From positions 1,612,001-1,676,000 of the forward strand of contig NZ_CP040788.1 of assembly GCF_021922985.1 (NCBI RefSeq): DNA of 64,000 bases. The letters are read 5' to 3'. Position numbers and translations under genes: made by a program. This document shows, piece after piece, positions 39,490 to 47,786 of the stretch; position 1 is the stretch's first letter, and each line of letters begins with the position of its first letter. Under the pieces are notes generated by a model. It saw only the letters and a program-made list of their open reading frames with translations, made no database searches and was not told where the DNA came from. This DNA comes from Clavibacter michiganensis subsp. tessellarius (GTDB lineage Bacteria > Actinomycetota > Actinomycetes > Actinomycetales > Microbacteriaceae).

Positions 39490-39817
39490 CGAACACGCCC
39501 TCGGGGGCGTCGTGCACCGTCAGGACGCGGTTCAGGTTGGTCAGCTCGAGCACCGCCCTGACCTGCGCGTTCGGGCGCGCCAGCCGGAGGTCGCCGCCCG
39601 CCTGCCGGGCGCGCTTGAGGCCCGAGACGAGGGCGCCGAGCCCGGAGGAGTCCATGAACTCGGTGCTGCCGAGGTCGACCACGACGAAGGGGCGCCCGCC
39701 GTCGATGACCTCGGTCACGACGGTGGTGAGCTGACGGGCCGACACCATGTTGAGGCGCCCGGTGGGCGTCACGACGCTGACCTCCGTGCCCTGCTCTGCC
39801 ACTGCGATGTCGATCAT
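39479..39817 (-). CDS. STAS-domain anti-sigma factor antagonist
   Basis: A 112-aa STAS protein of the SpoIIAA/RsbV type. The phosphorylatable serine lies in STEFMDSSGLGALVSGLKRA; VVVDLGS is the preceding strand. AAGGAGG precedes the ATG, which overlaps the glycosyltransferase stop (ATGA). It would be phosphorylated by the ATPase next to it and dephosphorylated by the GAF-PP2C protein at the head of the operon. Confidence 0.92.
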   Translation of the reverse strand: MIDIAVAEQGTEVSVVTPTGRLNMVSARQLTTVVTEVIDGGRPFVVVDLGSTEFMDSSGLGALVSGLKRARQAGGDLRLARPNAQVRAVLELTNLNRVLTVHDAPEGVFGDR

Positions 39818-41808
39818 GCGTCCTCCTTGGCCGGCGTGAAGCCCCGGTAGCGGGCCGCACGGATGATGATGCTGAAGATCGCCAGGTCGAAGACGACCCA
39901 GGCGAGGTTGGTGAACGTGCCGAGCGGCGTCGCCTGCCCGATCGCGAGGCGCAGGATGCCGATCGCCGACGCGACGATGAGCGCGCCGATCACGTAGAGC
40001 TGCGGCTTCACGAGGTCCCACCGCGGCTTGCCGCTCTCGGCGCGCACCTTGGGCGTCACGGCGAAGTCGAGGGGCTTGCGGAAGAACACGTTGGCGACCG
40101 CGGTGGTGACCGAGGAGATCCACACCGGGAAGAGCGCGAGCGAGTACTGCTGCCCGCGCCAGGTGCGCTTGCCGCGGCCGACCACCGCGAACAGCAGCTG
40201 GTTCACGAGGAGGAACGGGATCAGCCGGCTGAAGAAGTCGGTCGACAGCGCCTGCACGGGGAGCACGCCGAAGACGAGGTAGATGATGGGCGCCGCCACG
40301 TAGACGAGCGCCGTGAATCCGGAGAAGTAGCTCCACATGGTGGCGAAGTACATGAGCCGCTGCGGGATGGAGAGCGCCTTCTGCAGCAGCGGGTTCTCGC
40401 GGAAGAACACCTGGATCGTGCCCTGCGCCCAGCGGAGCCGCTGCGTGAGCATGGTCGGCAGGTCCTCCGGCGCGAGTCCGTAGGCGAGGACCTCGTCGTG
40501 GTACGCCGACTTCCAGCCGAGGCCGTGCAGGCGCATGCAGGTGGCCATGTCCTCGGTGACGGAGATGGTGGCGAGCGGCATGATCGACTGCGCGTCGTCG
40601 TCGCGGTGCACGTCGATGTCGCGGATGATCGCGCGCACCGCGTCGAGCGCCCCGAGCGGCGACCAGTCGCGCTGCGCCAGGCGGGTCATCGCGCTGTCGT
40701 CGACGAGCGAGACGGCATCGCGGTCGGCCGAGTGCCGGCCGGCGAGCGCGGCGATCTCCGCCAGGTCGGCCTTGAGCGCTGACATGTCGTCCTGCACCAT
40801 GCGCGCCGCGATCGAGTCGACGCGCTTCTGGAACCGGTACGTCACGTCGGCGAGGCGCTGGCCGCGGCGGAGCTCGGCACGCGCGCGGCGCACGTCGTAG
40901 GCCACGTCGTCGAGCGCCTTGCGGAGGTCGACCTGGTCGGGCTCGAGCTCGAGGCGCGCCTTGTCGAGCACGTCGCCCGCGGTGCGGAGCGCGCGGAACA
41001 CGCTGATCTCGGTGTCGGTCACGTAGCGCGAGACGCCGAGGAGCATCAGGGCCTCGCGGCGGAGGATCGCGTTGGAGCCGCAGAAGAACGCGGCGTTCCA
41101 GCCGTCCTTGCCCTGCTGGATCGGGCCGTAGAACAGGGGCGCCTGGCTGCCGAGCGGATCCGAGTCCGGCACGTTCACGAACACCTGCGGCGTCTGCACG
41201 AGCGCCATCCGCCGGTCGTCGAAGTAGCCGAGCGTGCGGTCGAGGATCTCGGGCTCCGGCACCTGGTCGGCGTCGAGGATGAGCATGAACTCGCCCTCGG
41301 TGGTCAGCAGCGCGTTGTTGAGGTTGCCGGCCTTCGCGTGCCGGGCGCGACCCGACCAGTCGGCCGAGCGCGTGATCCAGCCGATGCCCTCGGCCTCCGC
41401 CAGGTCGCGCAGCTCCGTGCGGTTGCCGTCGTCGAGCACCCACGTCTTGTGCGGGTAGCGGATGCGCTGGGCGGCGCGCGCGGTCTCCATCACGAGGTCG
41501 AGCGGCTCGTTGTACGTCGCGATGAACACGTCGACGGTGAGGCCGGGCCCCGGCACGGGCGGCTTGGGGCGGTCGCGGGCGCGCCACATGGTGAGGCCGA
41601 ACAGCAGCGAGTCGATGAGGCTGTAGGTCTCGGCCATCACGAGCGGGATGGCGATCCAGAGCGCCTCCGGGTTCACGGAGAACAGGAGCCGCCAGACGAT
41701 GTAGTTGAGGCCGAGGATCGCGGTGACGACGGCGAGGATCCGGATGATGGCGAAGCGCACCGTCATGCGCTGCGTGCGCGGGCGACGCGTCGCCGTCGTG
41801 GTGCTCAC
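39814..41808 (-). CDS. Cellulose-synthase-like family 2 glycosyltransferase
   Basis: A 664-aa processive glycosyltransferase in the plasma membrane. Two N-terminal helices precede the GT-A domain with DDG (126-128), DAD (179-181), TED (418-420) and QRLRW (456-460); further helices to the C-terminus form the export channel. No PilZ domain is seen, so c-di-GMP control of the BcsA kind is unlikely. About 150 extra residues, mostly charged helix, separate the FCGSNAILRR block from TED, where BcsA-like enzymes have about 25. GTG 41808 overlaps the phosphatase stop (GTGA). The product could be a beta-glucan or beta-mannan. Confidence 0.88.
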   Translation of the reverse strand: MSTTTATRRPRTQRMTVRFAIIRILAVVTAILGLNYIVWRLLFSVNPEALWIAIPLVMAETYSLIDSLLFGLTMWRARDRPKPPVPGPGLTVDVFIATYNEPLDLVMETARAAQRIRYPHKTWVLDDGNRTELRDLAEAEGIGWITRSADWSGRARHAKAGNLNNALLTTEGEFMLILDADQVPEPEILDRTLGYFDDRRMALVQTPQVFVNVPDSDPLGSQAPLFYGPIQQGKDGWNAAFFCGSNAILRREALMLLGVSRYVTDTEISVFRALRTAGDVLDKARLELEPDQVDLRKALDDVAYDVRRARAELRRGQRLADVTYRFQKRVDSIAARMVQDDMSALKADLAEIAALAGRHSADRDAVSLVDDSAMTRLAQRDWSPLGALDAVRAIIRDIDVHRDDDAQSIMPLATISVTEDMATCMRLHGLGWKSAYHDEVLAYGLAPEDLPTMLTQRLRWAQGTIQVFFRENPLLQKALSIPQRLMYFATMWSYFSGFTALVYVAAPIIYLVFGVLPVQALSTDFFSRLIPFLLVNQLLFAVVGRGKRTWRGQQYSLALFPVWISSVTTAVANVFFRKPLDFAVTPKVRAESGKPRWDLVKPQLYVIGALIVASAIGILRLAIGQATPLGTFTNLAWVVFDLAIFSIIIRAARYRGFTPAKEDA

Positions 41809-43001
41809 GCCCGCCTCACCGCGAGGACGGTCACGTCGTCGAGCGGTGTGCCGGCCGAGGCGAGGATCCGCACCCGCTCGATGAGCGCGTCCACGCCGCC
41901 CGACTCGCGCACGAGCGCCCCGATCAGCTCGAAGGCGGGCGTGCTGCCGCCGAACATGTCGAACAGGCCGTCGCTGAAGGTCACGAACGTGTCGCCGTGG
42001 CCGAGCACCGCATGGCGCTCCTCCCACTGGTGCTCGGGCACGATCCCGACCGGCATGTCGGTCGTGCCGAGGTGCGTCACCGAGCCGTCCGGGTGCACGA
42101 CGATCGTCAGGCCGTGCCCCGCGTCCGCGTAGCGGAGGAGGCCCGACGCCTGGTCGAGGTGCCCGTGCTGCAGGGTGACGAACGAGCTCGTGCGCTCGAG
42201 GTCGGCCTCGAGGGAGCGTGCCGCGTCGGTCACTATGAGGCCCGTGTCCTCCAGCACGCCGGCGCCGAAGCGGTCGGCGGTGGCGGCGATGCCGCGGAGG
42301 ACGGCGCGCACGGTGGCGGTGAGGATGGCCGCGCCCGTGCCCTTGCCCATCACGTCGGCGATGGAGAAGCGCAGGCCCGACGGGGTGCGCTCGTAGTCGT
42401 AGAAGTCGCCGCCGACCACCTGGGCGGGCACGCACACCGCGGCGATCTCGTATCCGGGCAGCTGCACCTCGGCCTCGGGCAGCAGCGCGGACTGCACCGC
42501 GTGGGCGCGCTCCATCTCGGCGCTCGCGACCACCTCGCGCTGCGCCCACTCCGCGAGCTCGGCGAAGAGCACGAGCTGCGCGGCGTCGAACGGCCGCGGA
42601 CGGACGTCGTAGATGCAGAACGTGCCGATGACGACGCCCTCGGAGTCCCGCAGCGGGTGCCCGGCGTAGAAGCGGATGTGCGGCTCCCCCGCGACGGTCG
42701 GCAGGTGGCGGAACACGGGGTGCTCCTGCGCGTCCTCGACCACGAGCACGCGCTCCTCGCGCACGGTCGTGTCGCAGAAGACGGTGCTGATGGGCGTCTC
42801 GGAGAGCTCGGCGCCCGCGCAGGACGCGAACCACATCCGGTCGTGGTCGGCGAGGCCGATGGTCGACAGCGGCACGTCGAACGCCGTGCGCGCGAGCCGC
42901 GTGACGCGGTCGAAGCGCTCCTCGGGCGGCCCGTCGAGCAGTCCGAGCGCCTCGACGGCACGCTGCGCGGCGAGTGCCCGCGCGTCCTCGATCAGAGTCA
43001 T
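41805..43001 (-). CDS. GAF-PP2C (SpoIIE/RsbU-type) phosphatase
   Basis: A 398-aa regulator. Residues 20-165 are a GAF sensor domain (GLADHDRMWFASCAG, FYAGHPLRDSEGVVIGTFCIYD) and residues 190-398 a SpoIIE-class phosphatase with all metal-binding aspartates: VVGGDFYDY, SIADVMGKG, DAGHG, SDGLFDMFG and DDVTVLAVR. It should dephosphorylate the STAS protein two genes downstream in response to a GAF ligand or redox signal. The ATG follows AAGGGGCGGGG. First gene of the operon. Confidence 0.92.
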   Translation of the reverse strand: MTLIEDARALAAQRAVEALGLLDGPPEERFDRVTRLARTAFDVPLSTIGLADHDRMWFASCAGAELSETPISTVFCDTTVREERVLVVEDAQEHPVFRHLPTVAGEPHIRFYAGHPLRDSEGVVIGTFCIYDVRPRPFDAAQLVLFAELAEWAQREVVASAEMERAHAVQSALLPEAEVQLPGYEIAAVCVPAQVVGGDFYDYERTPSGLRFSIADVMGKGTGAAILTATVRAVLRGIAATADRFGAGVLEDTGLIVTDAARSLEADLERTSSFVTLQHGHLDQASGLLRYADAGHGLTIVVHPDGSVTHLGTTDMPVGIVPEHQWEERHAVLGHGDTFVTFSDGLFDMFGGSTPAFELIGALVRESGGVDALIERVRILASAGTPLDDVTVLAVRRA

Positions 43002-43221
43002 CCCCGCCCCTTCGCCGACATGGACCCCCGTCCACGGCACCCGACTCAGCGGGTTCCTCAACAATACGTGCACGGACGTATCGCGTACGACCTCAGTGGC
43101 CGCTCGGCGTCGAGATAGGTGGTCGTCCCAGTGGCGGGTCGACGTGCGAGGGGCCGACGCCGGCGGGTCGGATCGACCGCGCCCCCTCGGACGGAGGCCG
43201 ACCGTGTGCGAGGCTGCACGG

Positions 43222-44370
43222 ATGACGAGCACCGCGGGCATCGGATCGCGCCGCCAGGAGCTGACCGGGCTGACGGGGATCCGCGCCCTCGCGGCCGGGT
43301 GGGTGGTCGTGGAGCACTTCCGGCTCGTGCTCTACGGGCTCTTCCCCGCGACGGAGGACGCCATCGGCCCGTAGGTGCGCTCCGGGTTCCTCGGGGTCGA
43401 GGTCTTCTTCGTCCTGAGCGGCTTCATCATCGCCTACAACTACGCCGACCGGTTCGCGACGCCGTCCTGGTCCGGCTACCGCGCCTTCCTCGAGCTGCGC
43501 TTCGCCCGCATCTACCCCGTCCACCTCGTCACGCTGCTCGCCATGCTCGTGCTGGTCCTCGGAGCGCGCACGCTCGGCGTCGCGCTCTCCGCCGACGGGA
43601 CGTACACGCCGCTCTCGTTCGCGGCCAACCTCCTGAACGCGCAGGCCGTGTTCGACCTGCCGGCGTGGAACGGCCCCGCGTGGTCGATCTCCGCGGAGTT
43701 CGCGGCCTACCTCGCGTTCCCGCTCGTCGCCGTGGGCCTCGTGCGGCTCCGCACGGCCACGGCGGGCTTCGTGGCGGCCGGGCTCCTGGTCGTGGTGGGC
43801 GCCGCGGCCATGCTCGCCGCGGGTGCGCTCGTCATCGACTCGCCGACGGGCTTCCTCCTCATCTGGCTCCGGATCGCGTTCGAGTTCACCGCGGGCTGCT
43901 GCCTCTACGCGGGCTGGCGCTGGCTCGGCGAGCGCCGGTCGGGGCGGGGCTGGGATGCGGTCGCCGTCGTCAGCGTCGTCGTGCTCGGCGTCGCGCTCGC
44001 CTTCGTCGGCGTCGAGGGCACGCAGCCCCTGGTGACGCTGCCCGTCATCGCCCTGTTCGTCCTCGCCTGCGCCGGCGCCACGGGCCCAGTCGGCCGTATC
44101 CTCGGCTCCCGCCTGCTCCTCTGGGGAGGCCGCGTCTCCTACTCCGTGTACATGACGCACTTCATCGTCCTGATGGTGCTCGGCGTGCTGCTGCCCGTCG
44201 GGCGGTTCGCGGACGCCGGGACCGGCGTCAAGCTGGCCGTCCTGGTCGGTCACTACGCGATCGTGGTGGTCGTCGGGGCGGCCTGCTACCACCTCGTCGA
44301 GGAGCCGGCGCGGAAGGCGGTGCGGTCGCTGATCGCGCGTCGTGCCCGGAGCGTGACGGCACGGCCGTAG
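43222..44370 (+). pseudogene. Acyltransferase 3 (OafA-like) gene with in-frame amber stop
   Basis: Reading continuously, this would be a 382-residue membrane acyltransferase. It begins LTGLTGIRALAAGWVVVEHF (catalytic-type His32), hits TAG at codon 51 (43372-43374), and resumes in the same frame with VRSGFLGVEVFFVLSGFII and ten helices to YHLVEEPARKAV. Everything except the single codon is intact, so the loss is recent (CAG to TAG is the simplest change). A restart at GTG 43375 would lack the catalytic histidine. Divergent from the glycan operon; it may once have acylated the same polymer. Confidence 0.8.
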
Positions 44371-44640
44371 CCCGCACGCGACGATAGCGTCGGGCTGGCC
44401 GGGTGCCGGGCTGCCGGGCTGCCGGCTGCCGGGTGCCGGCTCTGGAGTGCCCCCGCAGGGACTCGAACTCCACTCCCGCCCCCGCGAGTGCGTGCGTCGA
44501 GCCCTTCACCCGCGTCATCACAGCGAAGCACGGTCATCCCGATCGGGTCGAATCAGGGGCCGCTGCGGAGAAGTGTGGGCAAATCGTGGGCACGGGCGGA
44601 TGCGATAACCAGAGCTCGCGCGGGGGTATTGCCCACTGGT
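44371..44640. other. Junction between pseudogene and island
   Basis: Contains a run of GCCGGGTGCCGGGCTGCCGG-type short repeats, then the distal att-like repeat at 44447, then island DNA of visibly different composition. No gene is supported. Confidence 0.5.
44447..44468. repeat. Direct repeat of a tRNA 3' end (att-like site, distal)
   Basis: 22 bases identical to 49207-49228 (core GTGCCCCCGCAGGG then ACTCGAAC), that is, the acceptor and T-arm of the tRNA gene. Only the 3' fragment is present, with no D or anticodon arm, so this is a duplicated attachment site and not a tRNA. Confidence 0.8.
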
Positions 44641-45192
44641 TCAGAGCCCGGCTGCGCTGTGCGGGGTCTCCTCGAGGGGAACCGACACGTGCCGCCGAAA
44701 CCAGACATCTGGCCTGTCACCCTGCAGCCACTCGATCATCACAATCGTGAATCGCGAGGAGCGATCGTTGATCTGCTGCGCATGTCGCGGCTGGTGGCCT
44801 ACCCGGTCTCGAACCCCGCCAAGGACAGTGTTGATCTCCTCGGTGACATAGCCCCAAACGGCGGCGTGCTCCGCTTGCAGGCTGAGCGTGAGGGACGTAA
44901 TCAGAGGACGACCGAGGATCAAGATCTCGTCTCTGCGACGATCATCGACCTCGAAGGCCGCACGGACGAGACCGTCCATGACCTGCATGGAGGACAGCGC
45001 GCCTGTCTCCCGTCGCCGCTCCGCCTCCTCCTGCTCGTCGCCGACCTTCTCGGCCAGGCGCGCCGATGCAGCCGCCTCTCGCTCCTCCCGCGCGATTCGG
45101 ACAGCCAGACGCGTCGGAATCAAGATCGCGGCCACCGGGATCGCGACCTCCTTGATGAGGTCCCAGGCCAGAGGGATCCAGTCAGCGTTCAT
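44641..45192 (-). CDS. Island protein with N-terminal membrane anchor
   Basis: A 183-aa protein, family not recognised. One hydrophobic helix near residues 13-32 is followed by a charged coiled coil (IAREEREAAASARLAEKVGDE, shown in part) and a mostly helical C-terminal domain. TACCGT lies 6 nt before the ATG (45199-45204 on the plus strand), which supports the start. Nothing links it to a specific function; signalling or phage-derived membrane protein are open options. Confidence 0.6.
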   Translation of the reverse strand: MNADWIPLAWDLIKEVAIPVAAILIPTRLAVRIAREEREAAASARLAEKVGDEQEEAERRRETGALSSMQVMDGLVRAAFEVDDRRRDEILILGRPLITSLTLSLQAEHAAVWGYVTEEINTVLGGVRDRVGHQPRHAQQINDRSSRFTIVMIEWLQGDRPDVWFRRHVSVPLEETPHSAAGL

Positions 45193-45226
45193 GGGTCGAC
45201 GGTACTGGTGCCGCGACGGGCGCCTT

Positions 45227-45439
45227 CTACCGAGTGGCGGAGGGCGCCCTTCCTCGACTGGGGTTCGCGAGGAGGTTGCGCCGATAGTGCAGCAGGAGGT
45301 CGTCGAGGCGGATCATCTTCCGGCCGCCCTTCCAGATGAAGCGCATCCCGTCCTCGTTGATCCACCGCTGGATCGTCCGCTCGGTGCGATGCAGCCGCTG
45401 CGCCGCCTTCTTCATCGACAGCAGCTCCGACTTCTCCAT
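45227..45439 (-). CDS. Excisionase-like HTH protein
   Basis: A 70-aa DNA-binding protein with a MerR/AlpA-type helix-turn-helix (MKKAAQRLHRTERTIQRWIN) and wing (WKGGRKMIRLDDL). Small proteins of this form serve as excisionases or island regulators. TAGAAT is exactly 6 nt upstream of the ATG on its strand (45446-45451), so the gene is very likely expressed, leaderlessly. No integrase is nearby. Confidence 0.75.
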   Translation of the reverse strand: MEKSELLSMKKAAQRLHRTERTIQRWINEDGMRFIWKGGRKMIRLDDLLLHYRRNLLANPSRGRAPSATR

Positions 45440-45486
45440 ACGCAGATTCTATGCGCCACTTGGCCTATTCACGCAACGATCGTGCG

Positions 45487-45834
45487 TCAGCACGTCGGTC
45501 GTCGTGGACGGAGCGGAGAGACGTTCTGCTTGTGGATGCAGGGGTCGCCATCCATCCACGCAAGGAGGCACTGTCGCTGGATCCTCCACGTGCCGCCCTT
45601 GGCCCGCTGCGTCCCATGGAGCTCCGCCCCTTCGAGCGCTCGGTGCAGGGTGATCCGAGATCGCTTCGCCTGTACTGCAGCTTCGGCAACGGTTAAACGC
45701 TCCTGGATCGAGTCACCGGTGGGCTGTCGATGAGCGCGCCGGTCCTCGTCGAGGGCCCGCGCGATGATGCCGGGCATCTGCTCCTGCAGCTCCTGGCGGA
45801 CGAGCTTCTGGATGATGGTCTCGAGGTCGGACAT
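45487..45834 (-). CDS. Second HTH (excisionase-family) protein of the island
   Basis: A 115-aa protein: an N-terminal helical region (ETIIQKLVRQELQEQMPGII), then a helix-turn-helix with LTVAEAAVQAKRSRITLHRAL and a wing (TQRAKGGTWRIQRQ). It probably binds DNA, perhaps the palindrome at 45860-45874 just upstream of its start. The ATG has a weak CACTCT hexamer 6 nt upstream. Same orientation as the 70-aa HTH gene. Confidence 0.65.
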   Translation of the reverse strand: MSDLETIIQKLVRQELQEQMPGIIARALDEDRRAHRQPTGDSIQERLTVAEAAVQAKRSRITLHRALEGAELHGTQRAKGGTWRIQRQCLLAWMDGDPCIHKQNVSPLRPRRPTC

Positions 45835-45859
45835 CCCGCCAGAGTGCCCGAAACGGGGC

Positions 45860-45874
45860 GCACCATGTTGGTGC
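45860..45874. promoter_or_regulatory. Palindrome between divergent island genes
   Basis: GCACCA-TGT-TGGTGC, six-base arms, in the 90-bp divergent spacer upstream of the 115-aa HTH gene and the 107-aa gene. A good candidate operator for one of the HTH proteins. Confidence 0.45.
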
Positions 45875-45924
45875 ACATCTGCAGCACCCGTGGCGGTGTC
45901 GGCGCTCCTTCGTAGCCTCCTGGG

Positions 45925-46248
45925 ATGACGAACAAGGTGCGCCGGGACTCCCCCGCCCCGATGCCTCCCGCGGCTCCTCAGGGGCCGGCGCTGTACCTGA
46001 CCTCCCCGGGCGTCGCGGGCATCGAAGACCGGTCCACCGACTGGCCATCCCGCCGCTACCTCGCGACCCTCGTCCTCGACTGGGACGGGTGGATCCTCAC
46101 CCCGCGCCTTGGTGACGGCTCGCACGGGCCCTTCAGCAGTGCCGAGGCCGCGTTCGGGTGGTGGCTGCAGCACCGCGACTCCCTGCCGCCTCCACGGCGC
46201 GTGTGGCGCAACGGAGACCCGTGGGAGCCGAGGGACAGCGGGGACTAG
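45925..46248 (+). CDS. Small island protein, unknown
   Basis: A 107-aa protein without a recognised family. The C-terminal two thirds are Trp-rich and beta-like (YLATLVLDWDGWILTPRL, FGWWLQHRDSLPPP). TAGCCT ends 6 nt before the ATG, which supports a real, leaderless gene. Divergent from the HTH gene across the palindrome. Confidence 0.55.
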   Translation: MTNKVRRDSPAPMPPAAPQGPALYLTSPGVAGIEDRSTDWPSRRYLATLVLDWDGWILTPRLGDGSHGPFSSAEAAFGWWLQHRDSLPPPRRVWRNGDPWEPRDSGD

Positions 46249-46305
46249 CAGTGCGCGCAGCGCCGGGTAGCAGCAACGTCGGCGGCCAGTCGTAGGGTCC
46301 CCAAC

Positions 46306-46575
46306 ATGAGCCGATCCATCAGCGCCCTACGCGCCATGACAGACGAACAGCTGATCAAGGAGCACGACGAGCACACGACGCACACGGTCGTGGGGACCGG
46401 GTACTACGTCGAGGAGCTCGATCGACGATCGCGAGAGAGAGCCACGGAGGCAAGCCAGCGCCTCGCTGACGAGGGCGTGAAGCTGTCACGGCGCACCCAC
46501 GCCCTCACCTTGGTCAGCGCGGGGATGTCAGCGCTCGCCCTTGTGGCGGCTGTCCTGGCCCTCTTCCTGAGCTGA
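46306..46575 (+). CDS. Small island protein with C-terminal membrane helix
   Basis: An 89-aa protein: a charged helical part (LIKEHDEHTTHT..., RRSRERATEASQRLADEG) followed by a C-terminal transmembrane helix (about residues 67-88). TAGGGT ends 7 nt before the ATG. Similar tail-anchored small proteins are common in actinobacterial mobile elements; function unknown. Confidence 0.6.
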   Translation: MSRSISALRAMTDEQLIKEHDEHTTHTVVGTGYYVEELDRRSRERATEASQRLADEGVKLSRRTHALTLVSAGMSALALVAAVLALFLS

Positions 46576-46625
46576 ACCCCGATCTGGGGCGGTCTGCAGC
46601 CTCTCCGCCCACCTACGCTCCGAGC

Positions 46626-47114
46626 ATGGGACTGTGGGCATGGCTAACGAAGCCGAGGACGACGAAGCTGATGGCGGATGCGCCTGCACCGCGCGTCGTG
46701 GTCAAGACCGTCGGCGTCCCCCGAGAGGCCACAGCCCGACGCCGCGCCGACCTGCACGTGAACAAGCTGCACATCGTGGACCTGCGTAGCCTCGAGGCCC
46801 GTCGCTTCCGCATCGTCGGCAGCACGTACGTCTGCTCCGAACGGGACCGGAAGGTCTACGGCGGCACCCAGTACCTCCTCGTCCGCGAGCCCGACAACCG
46901 CGTCGACGGCAATGCGGTCGCGGTCTACGGGAAGGGCCGGCACCTCGGCTACACCTCCACCACCAAGGCAGCCGGGCTGGCCCCCCTGCTCGATCGTCTA
47001 GGCGCCGACGCCTATCTCGTCAACGGGGCCGCGGCCACAGACGCGTCGATCAAGCTCTGGGCCGATCTCCCCACCCTGCCGGGACTGCGCGCGCACGTCG
47101 CCGCCACCAGCTGA
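46626..47114 (+). CDS. HIRAN-domain protein
   Basis: A 162-aa protein. Residues 55-125 match the HIRAN domain, which binds single-stranded or damaged DNA ends: FRIVGSTYVCSERDR, LLVREPDNRVDGNAVAVYG and HLGYTSTTKAAGLAPLL are the characteristic blocks. HIRAN is usually fused to helicases or nucleases; here it stands alone behind a 50-residue basic N-terminus. TACGCT ends 6 nt before the ATG. A role in DNA-end recognition or defence is inferred. Confidence 0.7.
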   Translation: MGLWAWLTKPRTTKLMADAPAPRVVVKTVGVPREATARRRADLHVNKLHIVDLRSLEARRFRIVGSTYVCSERDRKVYGGTQYLLVREPDNRVDGNAVAVYGKGRHLGYTSTTKAAGLAPLLDRLGADAYLVNGAAATDASIKLWADLPTLPGLRAHVAATS

Positions 47115-47184
47115 CAGGGACCCGAACAGGGGCCTGGGCGCCCTCCTCCCGACTCCGTACGCTCGACGGGACTCAGGAGGACCT

Positions 47185-47580
47185 ATGACTCGAACAGCCC
47201 TCGCCCTGCCCGTCCTCGCGCTCCTGCTGGCCGCCGGCCTCAGCGGTTGCTCCACCGAGGCCACACAAGAACCCGCCGCCTCAGCCCCTGCCACGTCCGC
47301 GCCTGCAGCCGACTCCGAGATCGCCACCGCCGCCCAGGCACTCGTCGGCGGATCCGTCACCGCCGCCACCGAGACCGAGCCCGGCCGACTCCAGCTCGAC
47401 ACCACGATCGTCGACCCCCGCGGTGAGGACGGCAGCCCCGAAGCCCTCGAGGCGCTCGACCTGTGCGAGCAGGCGAAGGCCATCCCGGGCGTGACGCACG
47501 TGTCCGTCATGGAGGCGGACGGCACCAGCTTCGTGCTCGCCGGCCACCCGTCCTACGGCGAGAACTGCACCGAGGTCTGA
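47185..47580 (+). CDS. Small lipoprotein
   Basis: A 131-aa lipoprotein: signal peptide with lipobox LSGC at about residue 22, an Ala/Pro/Thr linker, then a compact domain with two cysteines (LDLCEQAK and GENCTEV) that could pair. AGGAGG precedes the ATG. No family is recognised. It is the only clearly exported protein of the island. Confidence 0.7.
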   Translation: MTRTALALPVLALLLAAGLSGCSTEATQEPAASAPATSAPAADSEIATAAQALVGGSVTAATETEPGRLQLDTTIVDPRGEDGSPEALEALDLCEQAKAIPGVTHVSVMEADGTSFVLAGHPSYGENCTEV

Positions 47581-47681
47581 GCAGATGGGTACAAGTGGCG
47601 CTCTCCACCTCCGAACTCCTGACGCATCCGGCCGCTGGTATTAAGCCGAGGGCGGACAACACACCTCCCCCTCCACGAGGA

Positions 47682-47786
47682 ATGGAGAACCACATGCGCG
47701 ACACCGAATGGGATGACTGAGTCATCGAAGCGAACAAAGACCTGTACGACCCCGAGGACACCGAAGTCGAGGACGCCGACGAGTAG
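47682..47786 (+). pseudogene. Tiny acidic gene with in-frame TGA
   Basis: MENHMRDTEWDD, then TGA (codon 13), then VIEANKDLYDPEDTEVEDADE and TAG, all in one frame. A GAGGA motif precedes the ATG. The two parts read like one 34-residue acidic protein in which a Trp codon (TGG) became TGA. It may be a nonsense mutant or chance. Confidence 0.3.

Noticed and set aside
43372..43374. Programmed read-through or pyrrolysine at the amber codon
   Set aside because: No pyrrolysine genes or stem-loop context are visible, and the family does not use it; a nonsense mutation is simpler.
44447..44468. A second tRNA gene at the distal repeat
   Set aside because: Only the T-arm and acceptor 3' strand are present; there is no D-arm, anticodon arm or 5' acceptor strand.
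47718..47720. Selenocysteine at the TGA of the acidic microprotein
   Set aside because: No SECIS-like hairpin follows, and the flanking residues favour a lost Trp codon.
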